Shown: positions 1 to 10,855, counted from the first letter of the stretch. The stretch is 64,000 nucleotides of DNA from a bacterium (GCA_013360215.1 JABWCP010000004.1:205291-269290), one strand, 5' to 3'. The notes: generated from the letters alone by a model not told the origin. A program made the numbers and translations.

Positions 1-299
1 ATAAAAATAAAGTATACGGTTCCATCGAAGGACTGATTCATCACTTCAAATTGATCATGGATCAACATGGCATTGCGATGCCTAAGGGCGAAATATACGA
101 TGCGACCGAAGCGCCCAATGGCGAATTGGGTTGGTACATCGTAAGTAACGGCGAAGGAACGCCGTACAAAGTGCACGTGCGTGCACCTTCTTTTATTCAC
201 TTTGGTATGATGTCCCACATGGCCAAAGGCGGATTGATCGGTGATGCCGTGGCTATTTTGGGCAGTATGAATGTTATCGCCGGCGAATGTGATCGGTAA
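1..299 (+). CDS. nuoD: NADH-quinone oxidoreductase subunit D, C-terminal part
   Basis: This is the last ~98 codons of the 49-kDa subunit, which sits in the peripheral arm of complex I and helps form the quinone pocket. The frame is open from the window edge (position 3 onward), so the gene is cut by the window and is not truncated in the genome. The end has the family signature: an EAPNGELGWYIVSNG stretch, then KVHVRAPSFIHF, and the terminal IAGECDR, which matches the usual (F/A)GE(V/C)DR ending. nuoE follows directly, as expected for a nuo operon. Confidence 0.95.
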   Translation, partial: KNKVYGSIEGLIHHFKLIMDQHGIAMPKGEIYDATEAPNGELGWYIVSNGEGTPYKVHVRAPSFIHFGMMSHMAKGGLIGDAVAILGSMNVIAGECDR

Positions 300-386
300 A
301 AAGATTTCAGTTTGATATAAAGTGTGCACACGGATATTGCACACTTGAACAAAACGGATACGGATTTAACCAAACGAATTTGGATT

Positions 387-863
387 ATGACGTTAGAATT
401 TTCCCCGGAAAATAAAAAAGAAGTGGAATGGCTGATTTCCCGCTATCCCACCAAACAAGCGGCGACTCTTCCGGTGCTGCATGTCGCCCAACAACAATTC
501 GGCTGGATTTCCCATGATGTGATGAACCTCGTGGCAAAGACGCTGGATGAACCGGTATCGCGTGTCGAAGACGTGGTGACGTTTTATACCATGTTTCACC
601 AGCACGAAGTCGGTAAATATCATTTTCAGGTATGCCATACTCTAGGCTGTGCGATCAACGGTGCCAGCCAAGTGGTGGACTATTTGGAGAAAAAATGCGG
701 CGTAAAATGCGGCGAAGGGCGTTCGGCCGATGGAAAATTTTCCATCGTAAAAGTCGAATGTCTCGGTTCGTGTGGTACAGCGCCGATGTTACAACTCAAC
801 GATGATTATCATGAAAACCTAACGAAAGAAAAAATAGACGCGCTGATAACAGCCTGTAAATAA
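387..863 (+). CDS. nuoE: NADH-quinone oxidoreductase subunit E (24 kDa, [2Fe-2S])
   Basis: A 158-residue thioredoxin-fold subunit of the NADH-dehydrogenase module that carries the N1a [2Fe-2S] cluster. The four ligands are visible as C83-x4-C88 and C125-x3-C129 (CHTLGC and CLGSC). The reading frame can be extended upstream to a GTG at 324, but ATG 387 gives the normal family length and homology starts right after it (PENKKEVEWLISRYP), so I chose 387. It lies between nuoD and nuoF in the expected order. No strong Shine-Dalgarno precedes 387, so the start is a judgement. Confidence 0.95.
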   Translation: MTLEFSPENKKEVEWLISRYPTKQAATLPVLHVAQQQFGWISHDVMNLVAKTLDEPVSRVEDVVTFYTMFHQHEVGKYHFQVCHTLGCAINGASQVVDYLEKKCGVKCGEGRSADGKFSIVKVECLGSCGTAPMLQLNDDYHENLTKEKIDALITACK

Positions 864-948
864 GCCATCCCAACGAGAGTAGAGCGCGTTTACGAATTTC
901 ATAGTATAAAGATGTGCTGCCTTCGGGTAGTGTAAAAGGATATCGTTC

Positions 949-2250
<1,302 letters not shown>

Positions 2251-2268
2251 AAAACTGCGAATAAAGCC

Positions 2269-2787
2269 ATGGCAAAAGCGAAGAAAAAGGTTGTCAAAAA
2301 AGCCGCTAAAAAAGTAGCCCGTAAAAAGGTGAAAGCCTTAAAAAAAACGGTGAAAAAACCGACGGAAAAAATCCCGGCCAAGGGATTGAGTCCGTATCTT
2401 TGTTTTAACGGCAACTGCCGTGAAGCAATGGAATTTTATCGTGACAGTATCGGCGGCAAAATACTTTCGCTTCAAACTTTTGGGGACGCTCCGATGGACA
2501 GTACACCGGAGCAAAAAAATCTCGTGATGCATTCGGAGTTTAAGGCCGACGCCGTGTATTTTATGGCCTCGGATGCGATGCCGGGACAACCCGTAACAAA
2601 CGGTTCCAATGTGACACTTAGCATCAATTTTACAAAACTGGCCGAACAAGAAGCGGTGTTTAGCAAGTTATCTGCGGGTGGTACGATCATCATGCCGCTT
2701 CAGGAAACATTTTGGGGTGCTAAGTTTGGTATGTTTACCGATAAATTCGGTATTCAGTGGATGCTCAACTGCCAATTGAAAAAATGA
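2269..2787 (+). CDS. VOC/PhnB-like protein with a histone H1-like lysine-rich N-terminus
   Basis: 172 residues. The first ~38 are a low-complexity basic tail of Lys/Ala/Val runs (AKKKVVKKAAKKVARKK and onward to about 2385). Residues ~40-172 are a single vicinal-oxygen-chelate (glyoxalase/PhnB-like) fold with GLSPYLCFNGNCREAMEFYRD at the start and a W-G-A-x-F-G-M-F-x-D-x-F-G-I-x-W-M ending typical of PhnB-like proteins. Substrate is unknown. It lies 18 bp after nuoF and 73 bp before nuoG on the same strand, so it should be co-transcribed with complex I, although it is not a known subunit. The tail resembles nucleic-acid-binding H1-like tails. Whether the tail binds DNA or the membrane is inference. 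Confidence 0.85.
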   Translation: MAKAKKKVVKKAAKKVARKKVKALKKTVKKPTEKIPAKGLSPYLCFNGNCREAMEFYRDSIGGKILSLQTFGDAPMDSTPEQKNLVMHSEFKADAVYFMASDAMPGQPVTNGSNVTLSINFTKLAEQEAVFSKLSAGGTIIMPLQETFWGAKFGMFTDKFGIQWMLNCQLKK

Positions 2788-2860
2788 ATTTTTGTAAACG
2801 CCTTGGTTTGGATCGGTCCAAACGCGGCGAAGAATTTTGCGATATTAAAGGAAACAGATA

Positions 2861-4474
2861 ATGGCGCTGGTCAAAATTGACGGACAGGAATTGGAAATGC
2901 AGCGTGGGGAAACCATCCTCAACGCCGCGAAACGCATAGGCATAGAGATTCCTTATTATTGTTATCATCCCGGCATGAAAATCGTAGCAAGTTGCCGTAT
3001 GTGTTTGGTGGATATGGTCGGCGCTCCGAAACTTGTACCGGGTTGTTCTACTACCGTTGGCGAGCTACCGCCCGGAAAAAAAATTGAAGATAAATACGAT
3101 GCAGTAATTTTTACTGAAAACGAAAAAGTCACTACTGCGCGCCGGGCTGTTCTGGAGTTCTTATTGCTCAATCACCCGATCGATTGTCCGATCTGTGACA
3201 AAGCCGGTGAATGCAAGTTGCAGGATTATACGTATGAACATGGAAATCACGAATCGCGATTTGCTGAAATCAAACGTATTCCGCAAAGAAAAGATCTCGG
3301 TCCTTCGATTTATCTCTATACGTCCCGTTGTATCATGTGTACACGCTGCGTACGTTTTACCGAAGAAATTTCAGGAACAGAAGAATTAAAAGTCAATCAT
3401 CGCGGTGCTCGCGCTGAAATCGAAGTAAATCCCGGCAAGCCGTTGAATAATAAAATGATGGGCAATGTCGTAGATCTTTGCCCGGTCGGATGTTTGATTG
3501 ACAAAAACGAAAAATTTGAAGGACGTGTGTGGAATTTTGTTCACACCGAAAGCGTCTGCCCCGGTTGCAGCAAAGGTTGCAATACCACACTGGATACCAT
3601 GAAACGCCAAAAGCTCAATCTTGAAGAACTGGTGGACAAAGTTTACCGTGTGCGCCCGCGCGAAAATATGGCCGTCAATCAATGGTGGATTTGCGATGAT
3701 GGCCGTTATCATCTGAATGCTCAGGAAAAATTGACGCGTATATTGGTACCCCATACACGCAAAGACAACAAGCTGAGTGAAACAAATTGGACGGCCGCTA
3801 TGGCGCTGGTTACTGAAAAAATCAAATCGGCAGGTTCCGGATCGGTGGCTTTCATTGCGAGCCCGTATGCTTCCAATGAAGAAAATTATGTGTTCGGTAA
3901 ATTAGCCAAATCATTTGGCGCTTCGTTGGATGTCAGCAAGCCCTTATACGGCGATACACAAACATTTAAGACGGACAAAAATAAATATCCCTTTACGATC
4001 GAATCGGAAAAAGCTCCGAACTACCGTGGTGCAAAAGAAGTTCTTGGTTTGGGCGACTCAAAAATGGAACAAACCATTGCAGGTAAAAAGGTAGTAGTTC
4101 TTTTGGGCAGCCATAATATAGAGCTGAAAACCAAGCCGGAAACATTGATCGTGATTAGCCATTTCGAAGACGCCGTTACCAATCAGGCGGACGTTGTATT
4201 ACCCGGGACTATTTTTACGGAAACCAGCGGAACGTTTACAAACAAAGACGGCTTGGTTCAGAAATTTAATAAAGCCATTCAACCCGCCGGTGAAAGCCGC
4301 CCTGTGTGGCAGATCGTTTTGGATATAGCTTCGGCTCTGGAACACGGATTGTATTACGAATCCGTTGCAGACATTACCAAAGAGATTAAAGAAACTGTTT
4401 CGTCGTATAGCAGCTTGGATATGGATAAACTTTATCCACAGTTAGCATATACGAACGAACAAATGGTATTATAG
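2861..4474 (+). CDS. nuoG: NADH-quinone oxidoreductase subunit G (75 kDa, Fe-S)
   Basis: 537 residues. The N-terminal ferredoxin-like domain has the [2Fe-2S] ligands C34, C45, C48 and C62. It is followed by the NuoG Cys/His segment (HPIDCPICDKAGECKLQDY) and by two [4Fe-4S]-type clusters (CIMCTRCVR ... DLCPVGCL, then CPGCSKGC). The molybdopterin-oxidoreductase-like C-terminal domain is present but short, which makes the protein shorter than the common 700-900-residue NuoG. The ending is clean, with a QADVVLPGTIFTETSGTFTNKDG motif and no frameshift visible. AAAGGA precedes the ATG. Confidence 0.95.
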   Translation: MALVKIDGQELEMQRGETILNAAKRIGIEIPYYCYHPGMKIVASCRMCLVDMVGAPKLVPGCSTTVGELPPGKKIEDKYDAVIFTENEKVTTARRAVLEFLLLNHPIDCPICDKAGECKLQDYTYEHGNHESRFAEIKRIPQRKDLGPSIYLYTSRCIMCTRCVRFTEEISGTEELKVNHRGARAEIEVNPGKPLNNKMMGNVVDLCPVGCLIDKNEKFEGRVWNFVHTESVCPGCSKGCNTTLDTMKRQKLNLEELVDKVYRVRPRENMAVNQWWICDDGRYHLNAQEKLTRILVPHTRKDNKLSETNWTAAMALVTEKIKSAGSGSVAFIASPYASNEENYVFGKLAKSFGASLDVSKPLYGDTQTFKTDKNKYPFTIESEKAPNYRGAKEVLGLGDSKMEQTIAGKKVVVLLGSHNIELKTKPETLIVISHFEDAVTNQADVVLPGTIFTETSGTFTNKDGLVQKFNKAIQPAGESRPVWQIVLDIASALEHGLYYESVADITKEIKETVSSYSSLDMDKLYPQLAYTNEQMVL

Positions 4475-4502
4475 AATTTTCATTTATAACGAGTATTTGA
4501 CT

Positions 4503-5525
4503 ATGGATGCGTTTTTACCTTTTGTACCGTACTTAGTGATCGGATTGATGCTGGCGATCTATCTTGCGATAGTGCCGATCATGTTGATCGTCGAACGCCG
4601 TGTCAGCGCATGGGTACAGTATCGTGTCGGCCCTAATCGTGTCGGTCCGCTGGGTCTTTTTCAGCCGATCGCCGATGCGCTGAAGATGATGTCCAAAGAA
4701 GATATCATACCTTTGCATGTCAATAAATGGCTGTATGTAGCAGCACCCGCATTGATGGTTTTTCCTGCGTTTTTTGTCGTTGGCGTGATTCCTTGGGGTT
4801 TTATCACTGTCGGCGGGCGTGAAATCTGGATTCAGATCGGACAAACCAACATCGGTGTACTTTATGTGTTGGCGGTTTCTTCGTTGAGTGTTTACGCGAT
4901 TACATTTGGTGCATGGGCATCCAATAATAAATACTCGCTGTTCGGCGGTATGCGTTCGGCCGCACAGATGATCAGCTACGAATTACCGATGGGTATGGCG
5001 ATCATGAGTATGGTGCTGGTTGTCGGTTCGCTTAAGATCGAAGATATTGTCAATTTTCAGATTCAAAACCACATGTGGGGTATCGTATTTCAACCCCTTG
5101 CAGCATTGTTATTTATTGCGACCGCTTTTGCAGAAACCAATCGTACGCCCTTCGATTTGACGGAAGCGGAGGCAGAGCTTGTTGCCGGATATCACACGGA
5201 ATATTCTTCGATGAAATTCGGTCTTTTTTATCTTGGCGAATATTGCAATATGCTTACAAACTCGATTATGATCACATGCCTCTTTTTAGGCGGTTGGCAT
5301 ATTCCTTTTGTAAATGACATGGGGTTTTCTCCGCTCACACGCGATCTGATCAATCTTGGCGGTTTTGCGTTTAAAGTGCTTTTCCTGATGTTTTTCTATG
5401 TGTGGGTACGCTGGACGCTTCCGCGCTTCCGTTATGATCAGTTGATGAATCTCGGTTGGAAAAAAATGATTCCTTTGGCGCTGGCTAATATTTTGATTAC
5501 GGCTATTTGGCTGGCTTTCGTATAA
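4503..5525 (+). CDS. nuoH: NADH-quinone oxidoreductase subunit H
   Basis: A 340-residue membrane subunit at the interface of the peripheral and membrane arms that helps build the quinone channel. Several hydrophobic helices are obvious, and the family motifs VERRVSAWVQYRVGPNRVGP (near residue 33) and AETNRTPFDLTEAEAELVAGY are intact. A TTG two codons upstream (4497) also keeps the frame. ATG 4503 is preferred because it is the standard codon and gives the usual NuoH beginning. Confidence 0.96.
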   Translation: MDAFLPFVPYLVIGLMLAIYLAIVPIMLIVERRVSAWVQYRVGPNRVGPLGLFQPIADALKMMSKEDIIPLHVNKWLYVAAPALMVFPAFFVVGVIPWGFITVGGREIWIQIGQTNIGVLYVLAVSSLSVYAITFGAWASNNKYSLFGGMRSAAQMISYELPMGMAIMSMVLVVGSLKIEDIVNFQIQNHMWGIVFQPLAALLFIATAFAETNRTPFDLTEAEAELVAGYHTEYSSMKFGLFYLGEYCNMLTNSIMITCLFLGGWHIPFVNDMGFSPLTRDLINLGGFAFKVLFLMFFYVWVRWTLPRFRYDQLMNLGWKKMIPLALANILITAIWLAFV

Positions 5526-5562
5526 CGCTATAGAAAAGGTATAACGCAAGGTTTATAACAAT

Positions 5563-6174
5563 ATGGCTGTGAATGTAAAAAATGTTTCTGAACCCCGCGG
5601 TAAGAGTTGGCTGGACAATACGTATGTAATACCGATCTTAAAAGGGTTGGGTATTACATTTAAGCATCTCTTCAAAAAACGCGATGTTCTCAGTTATCCC
5701 GAGGATAAAAAAGTTCTTCCTCCGAATTATCGCGGTCTGCACATGTTGACGCGGGACGAAAACGGTCGCGAAAAATGTGTAGCATGCGAAATGTGCTCTA
5801 CGGCATGCCCCGCCGATTGTATTCGTATCGTAGCGAACGACAGCGGTGATGCGTGGAAAGACGGGCACGAAAATCGCGAAAAACATCCTAAAGTTTTCGA
5901 AATTGACGAATTGCGTTGTATTTATTGCGGTATGTGCGTTGAAGCTTGTCCCGAAGATGCGATTGATATGACGGATATGCATAATCTTGCAGATTACACG
6001 CGCGCGGATTTCATTTACAATAAGGAACGTCTTTTGGGCGTATATGATGAATACATCAAGCGTCACCCGGATCGTGCGCAACGGCGCGATGGTTTGCATA
6101 AACAAATGAAAAATTCGAGTTATTTTACCGTGAAAGACGTCAAACACTCTGACGAACACGGATCGGTTCACTAA
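5563..6174 (+). CDS. nuoI: NADH-quinone oxidoreductase subunit I (2x[4Fe-4S] ferredoxin)
   Basis: 203 residues. The subunit passes electrons towards quinone through clusters N6a and N6b. Two classic ferredoxin motifs are present: C72-x2-C75-x2-C78-x3-C82 and C119-x2-C122-x2-C125-x3-C129, the second as CIYCGMCVEACPEDAI. An amphipathic N-terminal segment would lie on the membrane. It sits in canonical order between nuoH and nuoJ. Confidence 0.96.
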   Translation: MAVNVKNVSEPRGKSWLDNTYVIPILKGLGITFKHLFKKRDVLSYPEDKKVLPPNYRGLHMLTRDENGREKCVACEMCSTACPADCIRIVANDSGDAWKDGHENREKHPKVFEIDELRCIYCGMCVEACPEDAIDMTDMHNLADYTRADFIYNKERLLGVYDEYIKRHPDRAQRRDGLHKQMKNSSYFTVKDVKHSDEHGSVH

Positions 6175-6238
6175 AAAGATGACGGGATACTGCGGCTGAT
6201 ATATATCATCCGAGGATCAGAATAAAGTTAGAGGTACT

Positions 6239-6772
6239 ATGGAAAATATGTTGCAATATGTGATGGTAAATCCGGTGTTTTATATTTTTGCTGCGATTGC
6301 TGTCCTATGCGCTATCATGATGCTGACGATGGAAAACCCCGTTTATAGTGCGATTTTTATGGTGGGGGTGTTCTTCTGTATTGCCGTGTTATACATTACA
6401 CTGGAAGCCGAATTTATAGCCGCAATTCAAGTATTGGTATATACCGGCGCGATAATGGTTCTATTCCTTTTTGTGATCATGTTGCTCAATTTGGGTCGTG
6501 ATGCACATCTGACGGAATACGCCGGACCTATGAAGTATATCTCGATCATGCTGGCTTTTGCGATACTGGTACAAATCGGTCTTGCAACGAAAGTTACGTA
6601 CAATCTCGGCGATCGCGGAATTTATCCGATCGAAAAAATACGTGAGGCCGGAAACGTCGAAGTCATCGGCTCGGTACTGATGTCGCAGTATTTATATCCT
6701 TTCGAAATCGCTTCGATACTTCTTCTTTTGGGTATGGTCGGCGCGATTATTATTTCCAAACGCAAACAATAA
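6239..6772 (+). CDS. nuoJ: NADH-quinone oxidoreductase subunit J
   Basis: A 177-residue polytopic membrane subunit with about five hydrophobic helices. The conserved EAEFIAAIQVLVYTGAIMVLF segment near residues 57-78 contains the third-helix Tyr/Gly pattern linked to coupling. AGAGGT lies 5 bases before the ATG. nuoK follows 14 bp downstream, as usual. Confidence 0.95.
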   Translation: MENMLQYVMVNPVFYIFAAIAVLCAIMMLTMENPVYSAIFMVGVFFCIAVLYITLEAEFIAAIQVLVYTGAIMVLFLFVIMLLNLGRDAHLTEYAGPMKYISIMLAFAILVQIGLATKVTYNLGDRGIYPIEKIREAGNVEVIGSVLMSQYLYPFEIASILLLLGMVGAIIISKRKQ

Positions 6773-6786
6773 GTGCTGGAGCAAAT

Positions 6787-7089
6787 ATGGTTCCCCTCTC
6801 TCATTATTTGATAGTAACAGCGATATTATTTTCGCTTGGCGTTGTTGGCGTACTGACACGCCGCAACGCGATCATCGTATTTATGTGTATCGAGCTTATG
6901 CTCAATTCCGTGAATCTGACAATGGTAGCCTTTGCACGGTATTTGGATTCGATGGACGGACAAATCGCAGTTTTTTTGGTTATGACGGTTGCTGCAGCAG
7001 AAGTAGCTGTAGGTCTGGCATTGATCGTAGCGATCTATCGTAAGAAAGACACGATCAATGTGGATGAAATGCATATGATGCAAGGTTAG
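6787..7089 (+). CDS. nuoK: NADH-quinone oxidoreductase subunit K
   Basis: A 100-residue subunit with three transmembrane helices and normal family length. The buried glutamates needed for proton transfer are visible in FMCIELMLNSVNL and AAAEVAVGLALIVAIYR. GGAG precedes the start codon. It is closely packed after nuoJ. Confidence 0.96.
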   Translation: MVPLSHYLIVTAILFSLGVVGVLTRRNAIIVFMCIELMLNSVNLTMVAFARYLDSMDGQIAVFLVMTVAAAEVAVGLALIVAIYRKKDTINVDEMHMMQG

Positions 7090-7134
7090 TAGCGTCCGAC
7101 CGGTGGACGGAAATTTTATGGAGATGGTTGTTAT

Positions 7135-9147
7135 ATGGAAATGATTATTCTAATGATTCCCCTGATCCCGCTGGCCGGCGCGGTGTTCAATGTGTTTTTT
7201 GGCCGCATGATCGAAGGGCAGGGAAGTCATCACACCGAAGGTCATGAGGAAGGCCACGCGCATCATCATGCCAAACCCTGGGCCGGATATCTTGCTTCCG
7301 GATTGGTTTTTATTTCATTTTTATTGTCGTTGTATGTTTTTATCCAAGTGTTGGGTGGTCAAAAGTACAACATTGATTACTTGGATTGGATTATTGTTGA
7401 TACCTTGCGCATCACGTTTGGTTTTTTGATTGATCCTTTGACCGGCGTAATGCTTTTGATTGTGACCGGTATCGGTTTCTTGATCCATGTCTATTCGTTA
7501 GGATATATGGAACACGATCCGGATCGTCCTCGGTTTTTTACTTACCTCAATCTGTTTATCTTTTCCATGCTCATGCTGGTCATGGGAAATAACCTTGCCG
7601 TTATGTTTTTCGGCTGGGAAGCCGTAGGTTTGTGCTCCTACCTTCTTATCGGGTATTATTATAAAAAGAAAAGCGCCGGAGATGCCGGAAAAAAAGCGTT
7701 TATCGTCAACCGTATCGGCGATTTCGGATTTGGATTGGGTATATTTTTGGTGTTTGCTACGTTTGGAACGATTCATTTTGAAACGCTTTTTGACGCCATA
7801 CACAAAGTTGATCCCTATGCGCTCGGCACGACGATGACGGCCATAGGTATGCTTCTGTTTGTAGGCGCGATGGGCAAATCGGCGCAGATACCTCTTTATG
7901 TTTGGCTTCCGGACGCGATGGAAGGCCCAACACCGGTTTCAGCTTTGATTCACGCCGCGACGATGGTTACTGCCGGTGTATTCATGGTAGCGCGTTGCAG
8001 TCCGATATTTTCATTTGACATCGGCCCGGCGGGATACATTATGGGCATGTCGGCGGGCGACTTAGTGACGTATGTCGGTGCGGCAACCGCATTGTTTGCA
8101 GCGACCATCGGTTTTACACAAACGGATATTAAAAAAGTTTTGGCGTATTCTACGGTTTCTCAGCTTGGATATATGTTTATCGGTGTCGGTGTCGGCGCTT
8201 ATGCGGCCGGTGTTTTCCATCTTTTGACACACGCTTTTTTCAAAGCGCTGATGTTCCTTGGTTCGGGTAGTGTCATTCATGTGATGGAACACGCATATCA
8301 CAAAGCCGGAATCCATGAAGATCCTCAGGATATTCGTAAGATGGGCGGGCTTTTCTCCAAAGCTAAAATAACCGCCATTACATTTCTCATCGGATGGGTA
8401 GCTATCTGTGGATTACCGCCTTTTTCCGGATTTTTTAGTAAAGACGAAATTTTAGCTTCCGCTTATCATAAAGGATACAACGGCGTTTTCTGGTTTGGTG
8501 TGCTCGGTGCGATGATGACGGCATTTTACATGTCACGATTAGTATTCCTCACATTTTTTGGAGAAAGCCGGACTCCGGAAGCTGCAAAAGAACATTTGCA
8601 TGAATCTACTTCGACAATGACCGTGCCGCTTATGATTTTAGCTGTGTTTGCTGCAATTGCCGGTTTCATCGGTATTCCTCCGGTTCTAGGTGGTCATAAT
8701 TGGCTTGCGCATTTTCTTGAACCGTCGGTCGGTGCTCATGCGGCGCCGGTTGGGCATCACGGCTTCAATGATATGACGCTGATGGTCATATCGGTATTGG
8801 CAGGTGTCATCGGTATCGGTATAGCGTGGGTGATTTATATGGCTAAGAAAGTCAGCGCTGAAAAAATTGCCACAGACTACCAACCGGTATACAAAACGCT
8901 GCTCAATAAATATTACATAGATGAATTCTACGATAAATTTATTGTGGAACCCACAAAATGGGTATCGGAAAAAGTATTTCTGCGCTTGGTTGATAACAAA
9001 TTGATTGATGGGTTGATATATCTTATAGCTATTACGCTGGATTTATTTGGACGCATCCTTCGATTATTCCAAACCGGTTATGTTCAGACGTATGCATTTT
9101 TTATTTCGCTGGGTGTGGCGCTGATTATTTACTATATCATGCGCTAG
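7135..9147 (+). CDS. nuoL: NADH-quinone oxidoreductase subunit L (antiporter-like)
   Basis: A 670-residue distal proton-pumping subunit. It shows the antiporter-family signatures: the buried-Glu motif FGWEAVGLCSYLLIG, the HAATMVTAGVFMVAR block and the C-terminal long lateral-helix region. GGAG lies upstream of the ATG. An unusual feature is a His/Glu-rich stretch at residues ~29-46 (positions ~7219-7272: SHHTEGHEEGHAHHH) in the first loop, with further His pairs near residues 535-545. These could bind metal, but that is not demonstrated. Confidence 0.96.
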   Translation: MEMIILMIPLIPLAGAVFNVFFGRMIEGQGSHHTEGHEEGHAHHHAKPWAGYLASGLVFISFLLSLYVFIQVLGGQKYNIDYLDWIIVDTLRITFGFLIDPLTGVMLLIVTGIGFLIHVYSLGYMEHDPDRPRFFTYLNLFIFSMLMLVMGNNLAVMFFGWEAVGLCSYLLIGYYYKKKSAGDAGKKAFIVNRIGDFGFGLGIFLVFATFGTIHFETLFDAIHKVDPYALGTTMTAIGMLLFVGAMGKSAQIPLYVWLPDAMEGPTPVSALIHAATMVTAGVFMVARCSPIFSFDIGPAGYIMGMSAGDLVTYVGAATALFAATIGFTQTDIKKVLAYSTVSQLGYMFIGVGVGAYAAGVFHLLTHAFFKALMFLGSGSVIHVMEHAYHKAGIHEDPQDIRKMGGLFSKAKITAITFLIGWVAICGLPPFSGFFSKDEILASAYHKGYNGVFWFGVLGAMMTAFYMSRLVFLTFFGESRTPEAAKEHLHESTSTMTVPLMILAVFAAIAGFIGIPPVLGGHNWLAHFLEPSVGAHAAPVGHHGFNDMTLMVISVLAGVIGIGIAWVIYMAKKVSAEKIATDYQPVYKTLLNKYYIDEFYDKFIVEPTKWVSEKVFLRLVDNKLIDGLIYLIAITLDLFGRILRLFQTGYVQTYAFFISLGVALIIYYIMR

Positions 9148-9191
9148 AGGTAATTCTGAAAAAAGTTCGTTGATTTGATAGAGGCTTTTCC

Positions 9192-10778
9192 ATGGAAAAT
9201 TATAATTCGCTTGCGCTTTCGCTTCTGATTTTTATGCCGTTGGTCGGTGTCGTCGTTATTTCTTTCATAGACCGACGCAACGAGAACTTGATCAAAGCAA
9301 CAACGTTTGCGTTTTCTGCGCTCGTGTTTGTTTTGTCCATACCGATCTACATGAATTACGACTTCAGCAATCCGGAAATGCAGTTTACGTATAAAGCAAA
9401 ATGGATTGTTGATTGGGGTGCCTACTATACTTTGGGCGTGGACGGTCTTTCGATGCTTTTGATCATGCTGACGACTTTTATGATGCCTTTGGCTGTGGTT
9501 GCTTCATGGAAAAGCATTCACTTTCACGTTAAAGGTTTCATGATTTCGTTGCTCTTGCTGGATGCCGGGATGGTGGGTGTTTTTTGTGCGCGGGATATGC
9601 TTTTGTTTTACGTGTTCTGGGAAGCCATGCTGGTGCCGATGTATCTCATCATCGGTATTTGGGGGCACGATCATCGTATCAAAGCCGCTGTGACGTTCTT
9701 CATATATACTATGGCCGGCAGCTTGTTCATGCTCGTCGCGATTATTTATATGTATTTCCAAACCGGTGCGGTAGTGGATAATGGAACCGTGCTCTCCATG
9801 CACTCGTTTGCCGTTGATGATTTTGCAAAACTACAGTTACCATACGAGACTCAATATTGGCTATTCCTTGCGTTTGCACTCGCCTTCGCAGTTAAAGTTC
9901 CGATGTTTCCTTTTCATACATGGTTGCCCTTGGCCCACGTCGAAGCGCCGACGGCAGGTTCGGTGGATCTGGCTGCGATCTTGTTAAAGATGGGGCCCTA
10001 CGGTTTTATGCGTTTCTGCATTCCATTTTTTCCTGAAGTCGCCAACGATTTTACGCCCGTGATTATGGTGGTAGCGATCATCGGTATTATTTATGGCGCA
10101 CTTGTCGCTATGGTACAAACCGACGCCAAAAAATTGGTTGCGTATTCATCCGTAAGCCACCTTGGTTTTGTTATGCTCGGTATTTTTGCGTTTACGATTC
10201 AAGGTTGGCAGGGTGCAATGATGATTATGATCGGGCACGGTATATCAACCAGCGCGCTCTTTCTCATGATCGGTATGTTATACGATCGCCGTCACACACG
10301 CGAAATTGCGAAATTTGGCGGTTTGTGGAAAGTCATGCCGGCCTTTTCAGTTATTTTTATGATTGTTTGTTTTTCATCGTTGGGTCTTCCCGGAACTAAC
10401 GGGTTTATCGGTGAATTCCTTGTTTTGATCGGAACATTTATTTCGTCCATAGGTCATGCCCGTCTCTATGCGACGCTGGCTATGTTGGGCGTGATTTTGG
10501 GTGCTGTTTATCTTCTTTGGATGTACCAACGCGTCTGCTTTGGTGAGATCGTTCATGAGGAAAATAAAAAACTTCCCGATCTTTCAGTACGTGAATATGC
10601 ACTTGTCACACCGTTTCTTATTCTGATTTTCCTGTTGGGATTCTATCCAAAAATTCTGACAGAAAAAACGGAAGCAACCATGCACAAGTATCTGAATAAT
10701 CAGAAAACGGCTGTCGAGCAGGCCAAAACCAAAAAGAATAGCGGCCCGATGATGACCAATCAGCCGATACCGTACTAA
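9192..10778 (+). CDS. nuoM: NADH-quinone oxidoreductase subunit M (antiporter-like)
   Basis: A 528-residue membrane proton-pumping subunit homologous to NuoL and NuoN. The family motifs are FYVFWEAMLVPMYLIIGIWG (buried Glu), VKVPMFPFHTWLPLAHVEAPTAGSV and the KKLVAYSSVSHLGFV block. The last ~35 residues form a hydrophilic Lys/Gln/Asn-rich tail. It is the final gene before a strong terminator (10856-10886), so transcription of nuoD-nuoM probably ends here, with nuoN expressed from the next unit. Confidence 0.96.
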   Translation: MENYNSLALSLLIFMPLVGVVVISFIDRRNENLIKATTFAFSALVFVLSIPIYMNYDFSNPEMQFTYKAKWIVDWGAYYTLGVDGLSMLLIMLTTFMMPLAVVASWKSIHFHVKGFMISLLLLDAGMVGVFCARDMLLFYVFWEAMLVPMYLIIGIWGHDHRIKAAVTFFIYTMAGSLFMLVAIIYMYFQTGAVVDNGTVLSMHSFAVDDFAKLQLPYETQYWLFLAFALAFAVKVPMFPFHTWLPLAHVEAPTAGSVDLAAILLKMGPYGFMRFCIPFFPEVANDFTPVIMVVAIIGIIYGALVAMVQTDAKKLVAYSSVSHLGFVMLGIFAFTIQGWQGAMMIMIGHGISTSALFLMIGMLYDRRHTREIAKFGGLWKVMPAFSVIFMIVCFSSLGLPGTNGFIGEFLVLIGTFISSIGHARLYATLAMLGVILGAVYLLWMYQRVCFGEIVHEENKKLPDLSVREYALVTPFLILIFLLGFYPKILTEKTEATMHKYLNNQKTAVEQAKTKKNSGPMMTNQPIPY

Positions 10779-10855
10779 TATCTTTTGCATGCGGCTTTGT
10801 GCGAATGATAAACAACTGACGATAGCGCATGAAGCAGTGATTTCGACCAATTATG

